Source: an uncultured Duncaniella sp. (GTDB lineage Bacteria > Bacteroidota > Bacteroidia > Bacteroidales > Muribaculaceae). Taken from it: 64,000 nt of DNA. Every line of letters starts with the position of its first letter. The stretch's first letter is position 1. The DNA is taken from assembly GCA_910578615.1 (NCBI GenBank), contig CAJTRI010000004.1, positions 62,001 through 126,000 on the forward strand, written 5' to 3'. Positions 16,221-25,038 of this stretch are shown here, in pieces. The notes below the pieces were generated by a model. It did not search any database. It was not told the DNA's origin and saw nothing but the letters and a program-made list of their open reading frames with translations. The position numbers were made by a program, and so were the translations under genes.

Positions 16221-18782
16221 ATGAAACTTCCTGTAAGTAACTCCAACGCCCCTGTGTGGCGCGACATCACTGTGAAGGCACAGCTCCCCGAGGCCCTCAA
16301 ACCTCTGGAAAAGCTATCCCGAAACCTATGGTGGGTTTGGAATTCCGAAGCCAAGAACCTTTTCCGCGATCTTGACCACGACTTGTGGCGCGCCACGGGC
16401 GAGAACCCCGTGATGCTCCTCCAACAGCTCTCTTCGGAACGTCTCGAAGAAATCATGGCCGACCAACTCCTCATGGGCCGCATGGCTCATGTGTATGAGA
16501 TGTTCAAGGCATATATGGCAGAGCCTATGCGCAAGGACATCCCCTCCGTCAGCTACTTCTCGATGGAGTATGGTCTCTGCAACTGTCTCAAAATCTATTC
16601 CGGCGGCCTCGGCGTGCTTGCCGGCGACTATATAAAGGAAGCATCCGACAGCCGTGTCGACATGACCGCCATCGGCTTCCTTTACCGTTACGGCTACTTC
16701 ACCCAGTCACTCAGCGTCGACGGACAGCAGATAGCCAACTACGAGCCTCAGAACTTCAACCAGCTCCCCATCGAGCAGGTGACCGAGGAGAACGGACATC
16801 CCATGATTCTCGAAGTCCCCTTCCACGACCGCATCATTTACAGCCACATCTGGCGTGTAAACGTGGGCCGTATGAAACTCTATCTCCTCGATACGGACTT
16901 CGACATGAACTCTGAGTTCGACCGCCCCATCACACACAAACTCTATGGCGGCGACTGGGAGAACCGCATCAAGCAGGAATATCTCCTCGGCATCGGCGGT
17001 GTCCTCGCTCTCAAAAAACTCGGTATACACAACACCATCTACCACGCAAACGAGGGCCACGCGGCACTCCTCAACCTCCAACGTCTCGCTGACTTCGTGG
17101 AGGAGAAGCATCTCGACTTCCAGACCGCTCTCGAACTCGTTCGTTCGTCCTCGCTCTATACCGTCCACACCCCCGTGCCTGCCGGTCACGACTACTTTGA
17201 CGAGGGACTCGCCCACAAATATCTCCAAAACTTCCCCGCACGCCTCGGCATCAGCTGGCAGGATCTCATGAACATGGGCCGCGAGAACCCCGACAGCCAA
17301 GACCGCTTCTCCATGAGCGTCTTCGCCCTCAATACCTGTCAGGAAGCAAACGGTGTAAGCTGGCTCCACGGAGAGGTATCTAAGAAGATGTTCGCCGGTC
17401 TCTGGAAAGGTTATTCATGGGAGGAAAGCCACGTTGGCTACGTCACCAACGGTGTCCACATGCCCACATGGGCCGCAAGCGAGTGGAAGGCCTTCTATGC
17501 CGACAAACTCGGCGACCAGGTTTTCTCTCACCAGAGCGACCCCAAGGCATGGGAGAATATCTTCAAGGTCAATGACGATGAGATCTGGGACATGCGAGTG
17601 GCCCTCAAAAACAAGTTTATCAACTTCGTGAAGCGTGACTTCAAGGAGAAATGGCTTGCCAATCAGGGAGATCCCTCCGCAGTCATCAAGATTCTTGAAC
17701 GCATCAATCCCAACGCCCTCATCATAGGCTTCGCCCGCCGCTTCGCCACCTACAAGCGCGCCCACCTGCTCTTCACCGACCTCGACCGTCTGGCCCGTAT
17801 CGTCAACAACGAGCAGTTCCCCGTGCAATTCGTATTCTCCGGCAAGGCCCACCCCGCCGATGGCGCAGGACAGGGTCTCATAAAGCGCATTATGGAGATC
17901 TCGCACATGCCCCAGTTCCAAGGCAAGATCATCTTCCTTGAAGACTACAACATGATCGTGGCAAAACGTCTCGTGACCGGTGTAGACATCTGGCTCAACA
18001 CCCCCACCCGTCCTCTCGAAGCCTCCGGCACATCCGGCGAAAAGGCCGAGATGAACGGCGTACTCAACTTCTCCGTCCTTGACGGATGGTGGTACGAAGG
18101 TTACCGTCTTGATGAGAAGGCCGGCTGGGCACTCACCGACAAGCGCACCTATACCGACCAAGGCCAGCAGGACAAACTCGATGCAGCCACCATCTACTCA
18201 ATGCTCGAAAACGAGATTATCCCCCTCTACTTTGCCAAGAACTCCAAGGGTTACTCGCCCGAGTGGATACAGTATATCAAACGCTCCATCGGCCATATCG
18301 CTCCCCAGTACACCATGCAGCGCATGATCGAAGACTACATCGAGCGCTTCTACGAGCCGGAAGCCAAGCGTTTTGCAAGACTCTCGGCCGACAATGACAA
18401 GATTGCCAGGGAGATTGCCGCATGGAAGGACAAAGTGGCCGCAGCATGGGACGGCGTCAAGGTGCTCGAAGTTCACACCAACGACGAGATACACCAGAAT
18501 AACATCTCGGGCCAGAAGTTCTCGGCCATGGTGAAAATTGACACCAACGGCCTTGCCGACGACCTTGCCCTTGAACTCGTGGTAGACCGCGTGTCAGGCA
18601 ACGATGCGTCACGTATCATCAAGGTGCCTTTCAAAGCAGTAGCCAAAGAAGGCAATATCGTCACCTTCGAGGTAGACGACAAGCTCCGTGATCCCGGCGT
18701 GTTCCGTTACAGCTACCGTCTGTATCCCTACAACCCCGAACTGCCCCACCGTCAGGACTTCGCATTCGTGCGCTGGATCTGA
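16221..18782 (+). CDS. glgP: Alpha-glucan phosphorylase (GT35)
   Basis: PLP-dependent phosphorolysis of glycogen to glucose-1-phosphate. At 853 residues it belongs to the alpha-glucan phosphorylase branch with an N-terminal extension (DUF3417-like, LSRNLWWVWN near residue 35). Core motifs: YFSMEYGL, YSGGLGVLAGD near 128, HANEGHAA near 276, and the PLP-lysine segment RPLEASGTSGEKAEMNG near 595. It can degrade or remodel the polymer made by the upstream GT3 synthase. The C-terminal 100 residues resemble a small beta-sandwich. Ends just before a 33-bp hairpin. Confidence 0.92.
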   Translation: MKLPVSNSNAPVWRDITVKAQLPEALKPLEKLSRNLWWVWNSEAKNLFRDLDHDLWRATGENPVMLLQQLSSERLEEIMADQLLMGRMAHVYEMFKAYMAEPMRKDIPSVSYFSMEYGLCNCLKIYSGGLGVLAGDYIKEASDSRVDMTAIGFLYRYGYFTQSLSVDGQQIANYEPQNFNQLPIEQVTEENGHPMILEVPFHDRIIYSHIWRVNVGRMKLYLLDTDFDMNSEFDRPITHKLYGGDWENRIKQEYLLGIGGVLALKKLGIHNTIYHANEGHAALLNLQRLADFVEEKHLDFQTALELVRSSSLYTVHTPVPAGHDYFDEGLAHKYLQNFPARLGISWQDLMNMGRENPDSQDRFSMSVFALNTCQEANGVSWLHGEVSKKMFAGLWKGYSWEESHVGYVTNGVHMPTWAASEWKAFYADKLGDQVFSHQSDPKAWENIFKVNDDEIWDMRVALKNKFINFVKRDFKEKWLANQGDPSAVIKILERINPNALIIGFARRFATYKRAHLLFTDLDRLARIVNNEQFPVQFVFSGKAHPADGAGQGLIKRIMEISHMPQFQGKIIFLEDYNMIVAKRLVTGVDIWLNTPTRPLEASGTSGEKAEMNGVLNFSVLDGWWYEGYRLDEKAGWALTDKRTYTDQGQQDKLDAATIYSMLENEIIPLYFAKNSKGYSPEWIQYIKRSIGHIAPQYTMQRMIEDYIERFYEPEAKRFARLSADNDKIAREIAAWKDKVAAAWDGVKVLEVHTNDEIHQNNISGQKFSAMVKIDTNGLADDLALELVVDRVSGNDASRIIKVPFKAVAKEGNIVTFEVDDKLRDPGVFRYSYRLYPYNPELPHRQDFAFVRWI

Positions 18783-18783
18783 T

Positions 18784-18853
18784 AATTACGCATATAACAA
18801 TAGACCGGCCATACGGACATCCGTATGGCCGGTCTATTGTTATATGCGTAATT
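18784..18853. terminator. 33-bp perfect inverted repeat between glgP and sufS
   Basis: Bases 18784-18816 and 18821-18853 are perfect reverse complements around a 4-nt loop (acat). The repeat starts 2 bp after the glgP stop and ends 1 bp before the sufS stop codon, serving both convergent genes. It is the longest hairpin in the window. Confidence 0.85.
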
Positions 18854-18854
18854 C

Positions 18855-20072
18855 TTATTCCAGCATTGCCGACACTCGTTTGACACCCTCAACGAAGGCA
18901 TCTGCCTCCTCAATGGTATTATAGGCGGCAAACGAGGCGCGGACAGTCCCCTCTATCCCGAGCGAACGCATCAATGGCTGGGCGCAGTGATGGCCGGTGC
19001 GGACGGCGATTCCAAGCTTGTCAAGCAACATGCCCATGTCATAGTGATGCTCGTTACCAACGAGGAACGAGATAATGGCGCATTTGCCCGGAGCCTGACC
19101 GAAAATCCTTATGCCCGGCACCTCCCTGAGCAGCCTCTCGGTGGTATGGCGCAGGAGTTCGTGCTCATGGGCGGCGATATTGTCTATACCGATTCTCTCG
19201 ATGAAGTCGATGGCCTTGGAAAGCGCGGAAATGCCTATGAAGTCGGGTGTTCCGGCCTCAAACTTGAACGGCAGCTCGGCAAAGGTGGTCTTATCGAAGG
19301 AGACAGACTCGATCATCTCCCCGCCACCTTGGTAAGGAGGCATCTTTTCAAGCCATTCCCTCTTACCATACAAGACTCCGACACCGGTGGGGCCGTACAT
19401 CTTGTGGGCCGAGAAAGCGTAAAAGTCGGCATCAAGGTCAATGACATCCACCTTCATATGCGGCACAGCCTGTGCACCGTCCACCACGAAAGGCACACCG
19501 TGGGCATGGGCCTCGGCTATCATCTCCTTGACAGGATTGACAGTACCGAGCACATTGGACGCGTGACAGCAGCTTACAAGACGGGTACGGTCATTGAACA
19601 TAGACCGATAAGCGTCAAGGTCGAGCGATCCGTCTTCGTGCATAGGCACCACACGGAGCCTGAACCCTTTAAGTGCCTGTAAAAGCTGCCATGGGACTAT
19701 GTTGGCATGATGTTCCATGACGGTAAGGATCAACTCGTCACCCTCGCCGAGCAGCATGCCGCCCAGAGAGGAGGCCACAAGATTGAGAGCCTCAGTGGTG
19801 CCGCGAGTGAAGACAACCTCTTCGTGAGACGAGGCATTTATAAACGCTGCCACCCGCCTGCGCGCCTCCTCTTGAAGAAGAGTTGCCTCCTGAGAGAGGG
19901 TGTGTACGCCACGATGTACGTTGGCTTTCGTGACGGTGTATCCGTTGACCACCGCATCCACCACCTCCCGAGGAGTCTCGGAAGTGGCGGTATTGTCAAG
20001 ATAGACGAGAGGACGGCCGTAGAGCCTACGGCCCAGTATAGGGAATTCCTCGCGGATTCGGGATATATCCAT
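18855..20072 (-). CDS. sufS: Cysteine desulfurase SufS
   Basis: Group II cysteine desulfurase of 405 residues; releases sulfur from cysteine for Fe-S cluster assembly. PLP lysine K224 in SAHKMYGPTG, persulfide cysteine C363 in RTGHHCAQPLM, and the ATTSETP-like N-terminus with LDNTAT are in place. Last gene of sufC-D-S, 33 bp after sufD. No SufE or SufU partner is encoded in the window. Confidence 0.95.
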   Translation of the reverse strand: MDISRIREEFPILGRRLYGRPLVYLDNTATSETPREVVDAVVNGYTVTKANVHRGVHTLSQEATLLQEEARRRVAAFINASSHEEVVFTRGTTEALNLVASSLGGMLLGEGDELILTVMEHHANIVPWQLLQALKGFRLRVVPMHEDGSLDLDAYRSMFNDRTRLVSCCHASNVLGTVNPVKEMIAEAHAHGVPFVVDGAQAVPHMKVDVIDLDADFYAFSAHKMYGPTGVGVLYGKREWLEKMPPYQGGGEMIESVSFDKTTFAELPFKFEAGTPDFIGISALSKAIDFIERIGIDNIAAHEHELLRHTTERLLREVPGIRIFGQAPGKCAIISFLVGNEHHYDMGMLLDKLGIAVRTGHHCAQPLMRSLGIEGTVRASFAAYNTIEEADAFVEGVKRVSAMLE

Positions 20073-20105
20073 GTAGGGGTTGGAGAGATTATTGTAAATT
20101 ACAGA

Positions 20106-21452
20106 TTATTCATGATTACGACAGGTGGCGCAGTCGCCGATAGTCCCTGAGAAACGCCGGTCGACCAGATGACGCAGTTTCTCGCGCAATCCGGGGATAC
20201 CGACAGTATCTATGACATCCACCATGAAGGCCTGCATAAGCATGGTACGCGCCTCAGTGGCAGGAATACCGCGAGACCGCATATAGAAAAGAGCGTCATC
20301 GTCAAGCTGGCCGGTAGAGGCGCCGTGGCTGCACTTTACCTCGTCATTATTGATGACAAGCCATGGCTTGCAGTGCATTCTGGCAAAGTCTGACGCCAGA
20401 ATGTTACGATTGGTCTGGAAAGCCTCTGTGAACGGTGCTGAGGGCTTGACGGTTATGCAGCCTTCAAAGGCTCCTTGGGAGTCCTCGTCAAGTACATATT
20501 TGAATAGCTGGTCGCTCTTGCATCGGGGCGAATGATGTGTGACAGACGTGGAGTTGTCGATATGCATCCTCCCGCCACCGACAGCCATTCCCGTAAGACG
20601 GCATGAGGCTGCGGGGCCGTAAAGATCTACACAGAAATCGTTGCGGGACGTCCCGCAGGTGAGAGTGGTGTTGTTGATTACCGCCTCAGAACCTTCCTGC
20701 TGGCTCACAAAGAGCTGGGAGTGGCGAGTAGTGGCAGGAGACGACTCCTCGATGGCACACATCTCAAGCCGGGCGCCCGATGCCACACTGACCTCGATAA
20801 CCTGCGAAGCCAGATAGGGATGCCCGCCATCCTGGGTGTGGTCACACACCAATAGCTTCAACTCGGCATCCTCTTCGACCACGACAAGGATACGGCGGAA
20901 TGCCGCGAGGGCCACAGGAGCCTGAAAGATATTGACAAGTTGCAGAGCCTTCTCAGGACGCACCCCACGTGCCACATGAATGAAGACACCGTCCTGTACA
21001 AGGAGGGTGTTGAGCGCTACACACGGATCGGAGGCCGGAGCCGTCTTTCCGTAATGGGCGCTGACAATCTCAGGCATCTCGCGCGAGGCCCTTGCAAGAG
21101 ACATGAACGTCACCCCCTCGGGCAGACGCCCGTCAAGCGCGGCCGAGGGAACGAACTTGTCATTTATTACCGTTCCGAGCAAAGTGGAAAGATTCGGCAC
21201 ATCACAGCGGAACGATGCCGCCACGTCGACAGGTATTCCCACACGCGTGATGTTTACCCCGTAGTCGGGAGCAAACATCTCCTCTACCGATGTCTTCTCA
21301 TACCCCTCGGTGTGACGGGTAGGAAGCGTGGCGCCGCCAAGCACCTTTCGGGCCTCGGCGCGGAGACTGTTCATCGGCTCTCCTGACGCGGCAGCCACTA
21401 TGCCTGCATTGGCGTCATAGAGGTCGAGATATTGTTTCAGGGCATTGTCCAT
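20106..21452 (-). CDS. sufD: Fe-S cluster assembly protein SufD
   Basis: 448-residue SufB/SufD-family beta-helix scaffold component. The family core is recognisable in HIDNSTSVTHHSPRCKSDQLFKYVLDE-like sequence near residue 300-325 and in VKCSHGASTGQLDDDALFYMRSRG near 375. It pairs with SufB and SufC in the SufBC2D scaffold. Its start lies 3 bp after the sufC stop. Classified as SufD rather than SufB by length, the C-terminal motif and its place between sufC and sufS. Confidence 0.93.
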   Translation of the reverse strand: MDNALKQYLDLYDANAGIVAAASGEPMNSLRAEARKVLGGATLPTRHTEGYEKTSVEEMFAPDYGVNITRVGIPVDVAASFRCDVPNLSTLLGTVINDKFVPSAALDGRLPEGVTFMSLARASREMPEIVSAHYGKTAPASDPCVALNTLLVQDGVFIHVARGVRPEKALQLVNIFQAPVALAAFRRILVVVEEDAELKLLVCDHTQDGGHPYLASQVIEVSVASGARLEMCAIEESSPATTRHSQLFVSQQEGSEAVINNTTLTCGTSRNDFCVDLYGPAASCRLTGMAVGGGRMHIDNSTSVTHHSPRCKSDQLFKYVLDEDSQGAFEGCITVKPSAPFTEAFQTNRNILASDFARMHCKPWLVINNDEVKCSHGASTGQLDDDALFYMRSRGIPATEARTMLMQAFMVDVIDTVGIPGLREKLRHLVDRRFSGTIGDCATCRNHE

Positions 21453-21455
21453 GTC

Positions 21456-22220
21456 TTAATCCTTGTTTTGCTCCTTTATCCAGTCATAACCTTTCTCTTC
21501 GAGTTCGAGAGCCAGTTCGGGGCCGCCGGTCATCACTATGCGTCCCTTGTAAAGGATATGTACATAATCGGGCTTGATATAGTCCAGCAACCTCTGGTAA
21601 TGGGTGATTACTATGGTGGCGTTTTTAGATGTTTTGAGCTTGTTGACACCTCCGGCCACTATGCGCAGCGCGTCGATGTCAAGTCCCGAATCGGTCTCGT
21701 CAAGAATGGAAAGCCGTGGTTCGAGCATGGCCATCTGGAATATCTCGTTGCGCTTCTTCTCCCCACCCGAGAAACCTTCGTTGACCGAGCGTGACGCAAG
21801 TTTGTTGTCAAGTTCTACCACCTCGCGCTTCTGTCGCATGAGTTTCAGAAACTCGCTTGCCGAAATCGGCTCCTCGCCGAAATATTTCCTCTTGGCATTT
21901 ACAGCGGCACGCATGAAGTTGACCATTGACACGCCCGGAATCTCCACGGGATACTGGAAAGACAGGAAAAGCCCTTCGTGACTGCGATCTTCCGGCGCGA
22001 GGCCGAGAAGGTCTACACCGTGCAGACGGGCCGTCCCCTCGGTCACCGTATATGCGGGATTGCCGGCAAGGACACCTGACATGGTACTCTTTCCAGAGCC
22101 GTTAGGGCCCATTATGGCATGGACTTCTCCCTCCCTGACAGTGAGGTCAAGACCTTTCAGTATCTCTTTTCCCTCCACAGTGGCGTGGAGATTGCGGACT
22201 TCGAGTAATATATCGCTCAT
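21456..22220 (-). CDS. sufC: Fe-S cluster assembly ATPase SufC
   Basis: ABC-type ATPase of 254 residues driving the SufBCD scaffold. Walker A GPNGSGKS at 38-45, signature FSGGEKKRNEIFQ near 150, and the SufC-typical LDETDSGLD after Walker B. It is first in the minus-strand unit; sufB, which usually lies immediately upstream in Bacteroidota, is not here, and the next gene upstream is a divergent OmpA-like lipoprotein. Confidence 0.95.
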   Translation of the reverse strand: MSDILLEVRNLHATVEGKEILKGLDLTVREGEVHAIMGPNGSGKSTMSGVLAGNPAYTVTEGTARLHGVDLLGLAPEDRSHEGLFLSFQYPVEIPGVSMVNFMRAAVNAKRKYFGEEPISASEFLKLMRQKREVVELDNKLASRSVNEGFSGGEKKRNEIFQMAMLEPRLSILDETDSGLDIDALRIVAGGVNKLKTSKNATIVITHYQRLLDYIKPDYVHILYKGRIVMTGGPELALELEEKGYDWIKEQNKD

Positions 22221-22251
22221 AATCTAAATATCTGTATAGATAAATAACACG

Positions 22252-22283
22252 CGAAATTAGCTAATTTCCGCCACACTGACAAG
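22252..22283 (-). promoter_or_regulatory. Possible sufC promoter
   Basis: On the minus strand TAATTTCG (22252-22259, one mismatch to TAnnTTTG) is preceded 20 bp upstream by CTTG (22280-22283). Plausible promoter at the head of sufCDS, about 32 bp before the start codon. Confidence 0.4.
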
Positions 22284-22375
22284 AAAGGCCGGAAATTGCT
22301 AAACTTTCGAGAGGTTTAGAGTGTATTATGAATATAAAATTTGCAAAAAGGCAGACTTTTGTAAAAACTTTTGCC

Positions 22376-22383
22376 TATTTTTG
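22376..22383 (+). promoter_or_regulatory. -7 element of OmpA-like lipoprotein gene
   Basis: TATTTTTG matches TAnnTTTG exactly, 40 bp before ATG 22424. No TTTG lies at the ideal spacing; the nearest (22358-22361) is only 14 bp away, so the upstream box is uncertain. Confidence 0.5.
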
Positions 22384-22423
22384 CATGGAGATTTAACACG
22401 ATTAACTAAAAATATATAAAGAT

Positions 22424-23125
22424 ATGAGACTATTAAAGGTTATCGGAATTCCCGTGCTCGCCGTATGCGTCCTCGGGATGACAGGCTGTTCGTCAATGAA
22501 CAATACCGGCAAAGGCGCACTCATCGGTGGTGGCGGCGGTGCAGGCGTAGGCGCGGCCCTCGGAGCATTCATCGGCGGCGGTAAAGGCGCGGCAATCGGA
22601 GCAGGCGTAGGCGCCGCAGTAGGTGCCGGAGCAGGCGCTCTCATCGGCAAGAAGATGGACAAGCAGCAGGCAGAACTCCAAGCCGAACTCGACAAACAGG
22701 CCCAGATAGAGCAGACAACCGATGTCAACGGTCTCCAAGCAATCAAGGTGACCTTCAATGGAGGTATTCTCTTCCCCACCAACGGCACCACACTCAGTGC
22801 TGGCGCCAAGACCGATCTCAGCAAGTTCGCACAGTCGCTCATCAACAACCCCGGCACAAACGTGCAGATATACGGTTATACCGATGATACCGGCACACTC
22901 GCCGTCAACCAGCGAGTATCCACAGGCCGTGCAGACGCTGTCCGCAACTACCTTCTCAACAGCGGCGTGGCTGCAACACGTCTATCAGCCGAAGGCCTTC
23001 CCATGCAGGACTACATAGCATCCAATGGAACCGCAGAGGGACGCGCACAGAACCGCCGTGTCGAAATCTACATCACTGCCGACAAGGAGATGATCCAGGC
23101 AGCCGAAAACGGCACCCTCCGCTAA
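22424..23125 (+). CDS. OmpA-family lipoprotein with glycine-zipper
   Basis: 233-residue outer-membrane lipoprotein, like E. coli YiaD. Signal peptide with lipobox ending GMTGC (Cys22 would be lipidated). Residues 28-70 are a glycine-zipper (repeats of GAGVGAALG and GAAIGAGVG type), a coiled segment follows (DKQQAELQAELDKQAQ), then the OmpA peptidoglycan-binding domain (about 115-220) with GYTDDTG, NQRVSTGRADAVRNYLL and NRRVEIYI. Likely anchors the outer membrane to peptidoglycan. Monocistronic, with its own -7 box and terminator. Confidence 0.9.
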   Translation: MRLLKVIGIPVLAVCVLGMTGCSSMNNTGKGALIGGGGGAGVGAALGAFIGGGKGAAIGAGVGAAVGAGAGALIGKKMDKQQAELQAELDKQAQIEQTTDVNGLQAIKVTFNGGILFPTNGTTLSAGAKTDLSKFAQSLINNPGTNVQIYGYTDDTGTLAVNQRVSTGRADAVRNYLLNSGVAATRLSAEGLPMQDYIASNGTAEGRAQNRRVEIYITADKEMIQAAENGTLR

Positions 23126-23167
23126 CCACAAGGGAAACAGAAATTAATAATCATCAATTCTAAACAT

Positions 23168-23201
23168 CCCCCTCGCCCCAGCCATTGCCGGAGCGAGGGG
23201 G
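23168..23201 (+). terminator. Terminator of OmpA-like gene
   Basis: CCCCCTCGC (23168-23176) and GCGAGGGGG (23193-23201) pair perfectly and are followed by ataatttgt, 43 bp after the stop codon. Confidence 0.7.
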
Positions 23202-23270
23202 ATAATTTGTATTAAGGCTCAGGCCTTATATCTCACCCTTAACCTTTATTACAGATCTAATTTAACGACA

Positions 23271-23631
23271 TTACTCCATATCCGCACGCCAATCCTGATT
23301 AAACCATTGTCTTTGTTTCAGCCAATCATTAGCCGCTCTTTCCGCATGGGCGCGTAACAGCTCAAAACCAAGATCAAGAGAATATATTCTATCTATATTA
23401 TATGTAGCTGATACATCATACATCATACATCATACATCATACATCCCATGCCAACCATTTTTCTGAAATTCCTGAGAACCTCCATTTACCATATGTTGGA
23501 ATTTTGGATTTTTAAGAAAATCTCCGTCAAGGACAAACACAATACTCCAAAAGCAACATTAAATCCACCCATATAAATCTTTCGCGGTACTTTCCTAATA
23601 CAGCTATAAAATTGCCACTATCTCTTTGTGA
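23271..23631 (-). pseudogene. Decayed gene fragment interrupted by a heptamer repeat
   Basis: On the minus strand a coherent C-terminal sequence is readable, ending RADME and stop at 23271-23273 (for instance SLDLGFELLRAHAERAAN). Upstream it reads VFVLDGDFLKNPKFQHMVN, then enters five copies of a 7-bp repeat (23411-23445) that introduce an in-frame TGA at 23430-23432. A single-base frameshift between 23527 and 23558 separates this from a further coding-like stretch (GKYRERFIWVDLMLLLEYC) in another frame, which itself starts after a stop at 23632-23634. The 5' part is missing. Family not recognised. It lies between XerD and the OmpA terminator. Confidence 0.6.
23411..23445. repeat. Heptanucleotide tandem repeat, ATACATC x5
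   Basis: Five perfect copies of ATACATC on the plus strand (GATGTAT on minus). Two copies would leave the minus-strand reading frame open; five copies keep the phase (21 extra bases) but place a TGA in frame. A short perfect repeat of this kind is prone to slipped-strand change. Confidence 0.9.
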
Positions 23632-23659
23632 TTATCTATGGCTTGATTCTTCTAATACA

Positions 23660-24571
23660 TCACACCTTGTTTCTTGGATGGTAGCGGAGTATGTCGGAAC
23701 GGAGAGTTGTGGTGTCAAGGTGTATGTATATCTGGGTGGTGGCTATCGATTCGTGTCCGAGCATCTGCTGGATGGCGCGGAGATTGGCGCCTCCTTCAAG
23801 AAGATGTGTGGCAAACGAATGACGCAGGGTGTGGGGAGAGATTGTCTTGCGTATGCCGGCCGCCTCTGCCAGTCCGCGTACTATCTGGAAAGCACGCTGT
23901 CGTGTGAGCCTGTGGCCGCGACGATTGAGAAAAAGAATGTTTTCCTCACCCGGCTTTATCGGAAGACGGCTACGGTCTTCAAGATAAGCCGTTATCTCAG
24001 CCACAGAAGTGTCAGACATCGGCACCATACGCTCCTTGTCACCCTTTCCTCGTACTATTAGATAGCCCTCGTCGGCATATACTCGTGACATTTCAAGGCC
24101 ACACAGCTCACTTACACGCAGTCCGCAACCATAGAGTGTCTCCATCATGGCACGGTCGCGCTGTGCCTCTTCCTTGGATGGATCAATAGAGGCTATCATG
24201 TCATCAATCTCTCCGAGGGTCAGCACTTCTGGCAGATGCAGACCGATACGCGGACTTTCGAGTAGCTCCGTAGGATCGGTTTCTATATAGCCTTCAAGGA
24301 GGAGATAGCGGAAAAACGACCGCAGCCCTGACACCATCCGTGCCTGTGAGCGTTCGGCAATCCCGAGGTCATGCAAGTCACCGAGAAAATGCCTTAGTGT
24401 CTCCACCGAGACATCACGCAACGGTATCCCCCCCTCGGCAAGCCACGTGATAAGCCTGAGGGCATCCCGGCAATAGTTCTCACACGAATTGTCCGATAGC
24501 CCGCGTTCGAGGCGCATGGACATCTCATAATCAGAGACTACTTTCTCTATGTCGTGAAGCGAGCGGGTCAA
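23660..24571 (-). CDS. xerD: Tyrosine recombinase XerD
   Basis: 303-residue site-specific recombinase, the size and pattern of XerC/XerD proteins that resolve chromosome dimers at dif. Catalytic residues: R152 (GLRVSEL), K176 (GKGDKE), H247 and R250 (SPHTLRHSFATHLLEGG), H273 (LGHESI) and nucleophile Y282 (TQIYIHLD). The N-terminal SAM-like core-binding domain spans about 5-95. Its ATG overlaps the stop of the upstream gene by 4 bp. Called XerD rather than an integrase from length, operon context and motif conservation. Confidence 0.92.
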   Translation of the reverse strand: MTRSLHDIEKVVSDYEMSMRLERGLSDNSCENYCRDALRLITWLAEGGIPLRDVSVETLRHFLGDLHDLGIAERSQARMVSGLRSFFRYLLLEGYIETDPTELLESPRIGLHLPEVLTLGEIDDMIASIDPSKEEAQRDRAMMETLYGCGLRVSELCGLEMSRVYADEGYLIVRGKGDKERMVPMSDTSVAEITAYLEDRSRLPIKPGEENILFLNRRGHRLTRQRAFQIVRGLAEAAGIRKTISPHTLRHSFATHLLEGGANLRAIQQMLGHESIATTQIYIHLDTTTLRSDILRYHPRNKV

Positions 24572-25038
24572 AATCTTGTCTCAAAATCCTGTCTCGGAAT
24601 ACCGGGACGGTTGACGGCTATCCCGTAACGTCCGTTTGAAAATGTCATCCCGCTATGCCGAAAAGTCTTGAATTCACTCCATACACCGTCAGACGACCAT
24701 AGCACAGCCACCTGCCCTTCCCGCATAAGCCGAGGGAGAAATCCAATCACAAGGTCTGCATCATGGGCCTCCGTGACAAACCTCACCCGTGAGTCGGCCA
24801 TAAGTATGACGGCTTTCTCATCGTCACACAGAAACGGCCCGAACACAGTGGCAGGACGAAACTCGCATACAAGACGGAAGAGGAGTTTCAGCCGTGATGA
24901 GTCTGACATACGCTCTATTTCGGAATAGGCATAATAGCGACCACGTTCCGGCAACACCTCGGTAACAAGCCGGAAGGCATATGGAGAATGTATGCCATAA
25001 CCTTTTGAACGCCACCACCGGCTGATGAATCCCATCAC
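24568..25038 (-). CDS. Methyltransferase-like protein lacking SAM motifs
   Basis: 156-residue protein. The N-terminus RWWRSKGYGIHSPYAFRLV is shared with a Bacteroidota family of longer putative O-methyltransferases, recalled here from memory. The part that would bind SAM is abridged: I see no glycine-rich E/DxGxGxG loop. A later stretch (HDADLVIGFLPRL, GQVAVLWSSDGVWSEFK) still resembles the end of a Rossmann domain. It overlaps YfhO upstream and XerD downstream by 4 bp each. Either a reduced, non-enzymatic member or a gene under decay; function unknown. Confidence 0.6.
   Translation of the reverse strand: MMGFISRWWRSKGYGIHSPYAFRLVTEVLPERGRYYAYSEIERMSDSSRLKLLFRLVCEFRPATVFGPFLCDDEKAVILMADSRVRFVTEAHDADLVIGFLPRLMREGQVAVLWSSDGVWSEFKTFRHSGMTFSNGRYGIAVNRPGIPRQDFETRF

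Noticed and set aside
16707..17369. Long minus-strand open frame (220 codons) inside glgP, and similar ones elsewhere (51504-52796, 42142-42621)
   Set aside because: Mirror frames of highly expressed plus-strand genes with biased codons; compositions are odd (very acidic or valine-rich) and no motifs are present.
22540..22640. GC-rich repeats in the OmpA-like gene as a mobile or variable repeat
   Set aside because: They encode the protein's glycine-zipper and remain in frame with varied codons, a normal feature of this family.
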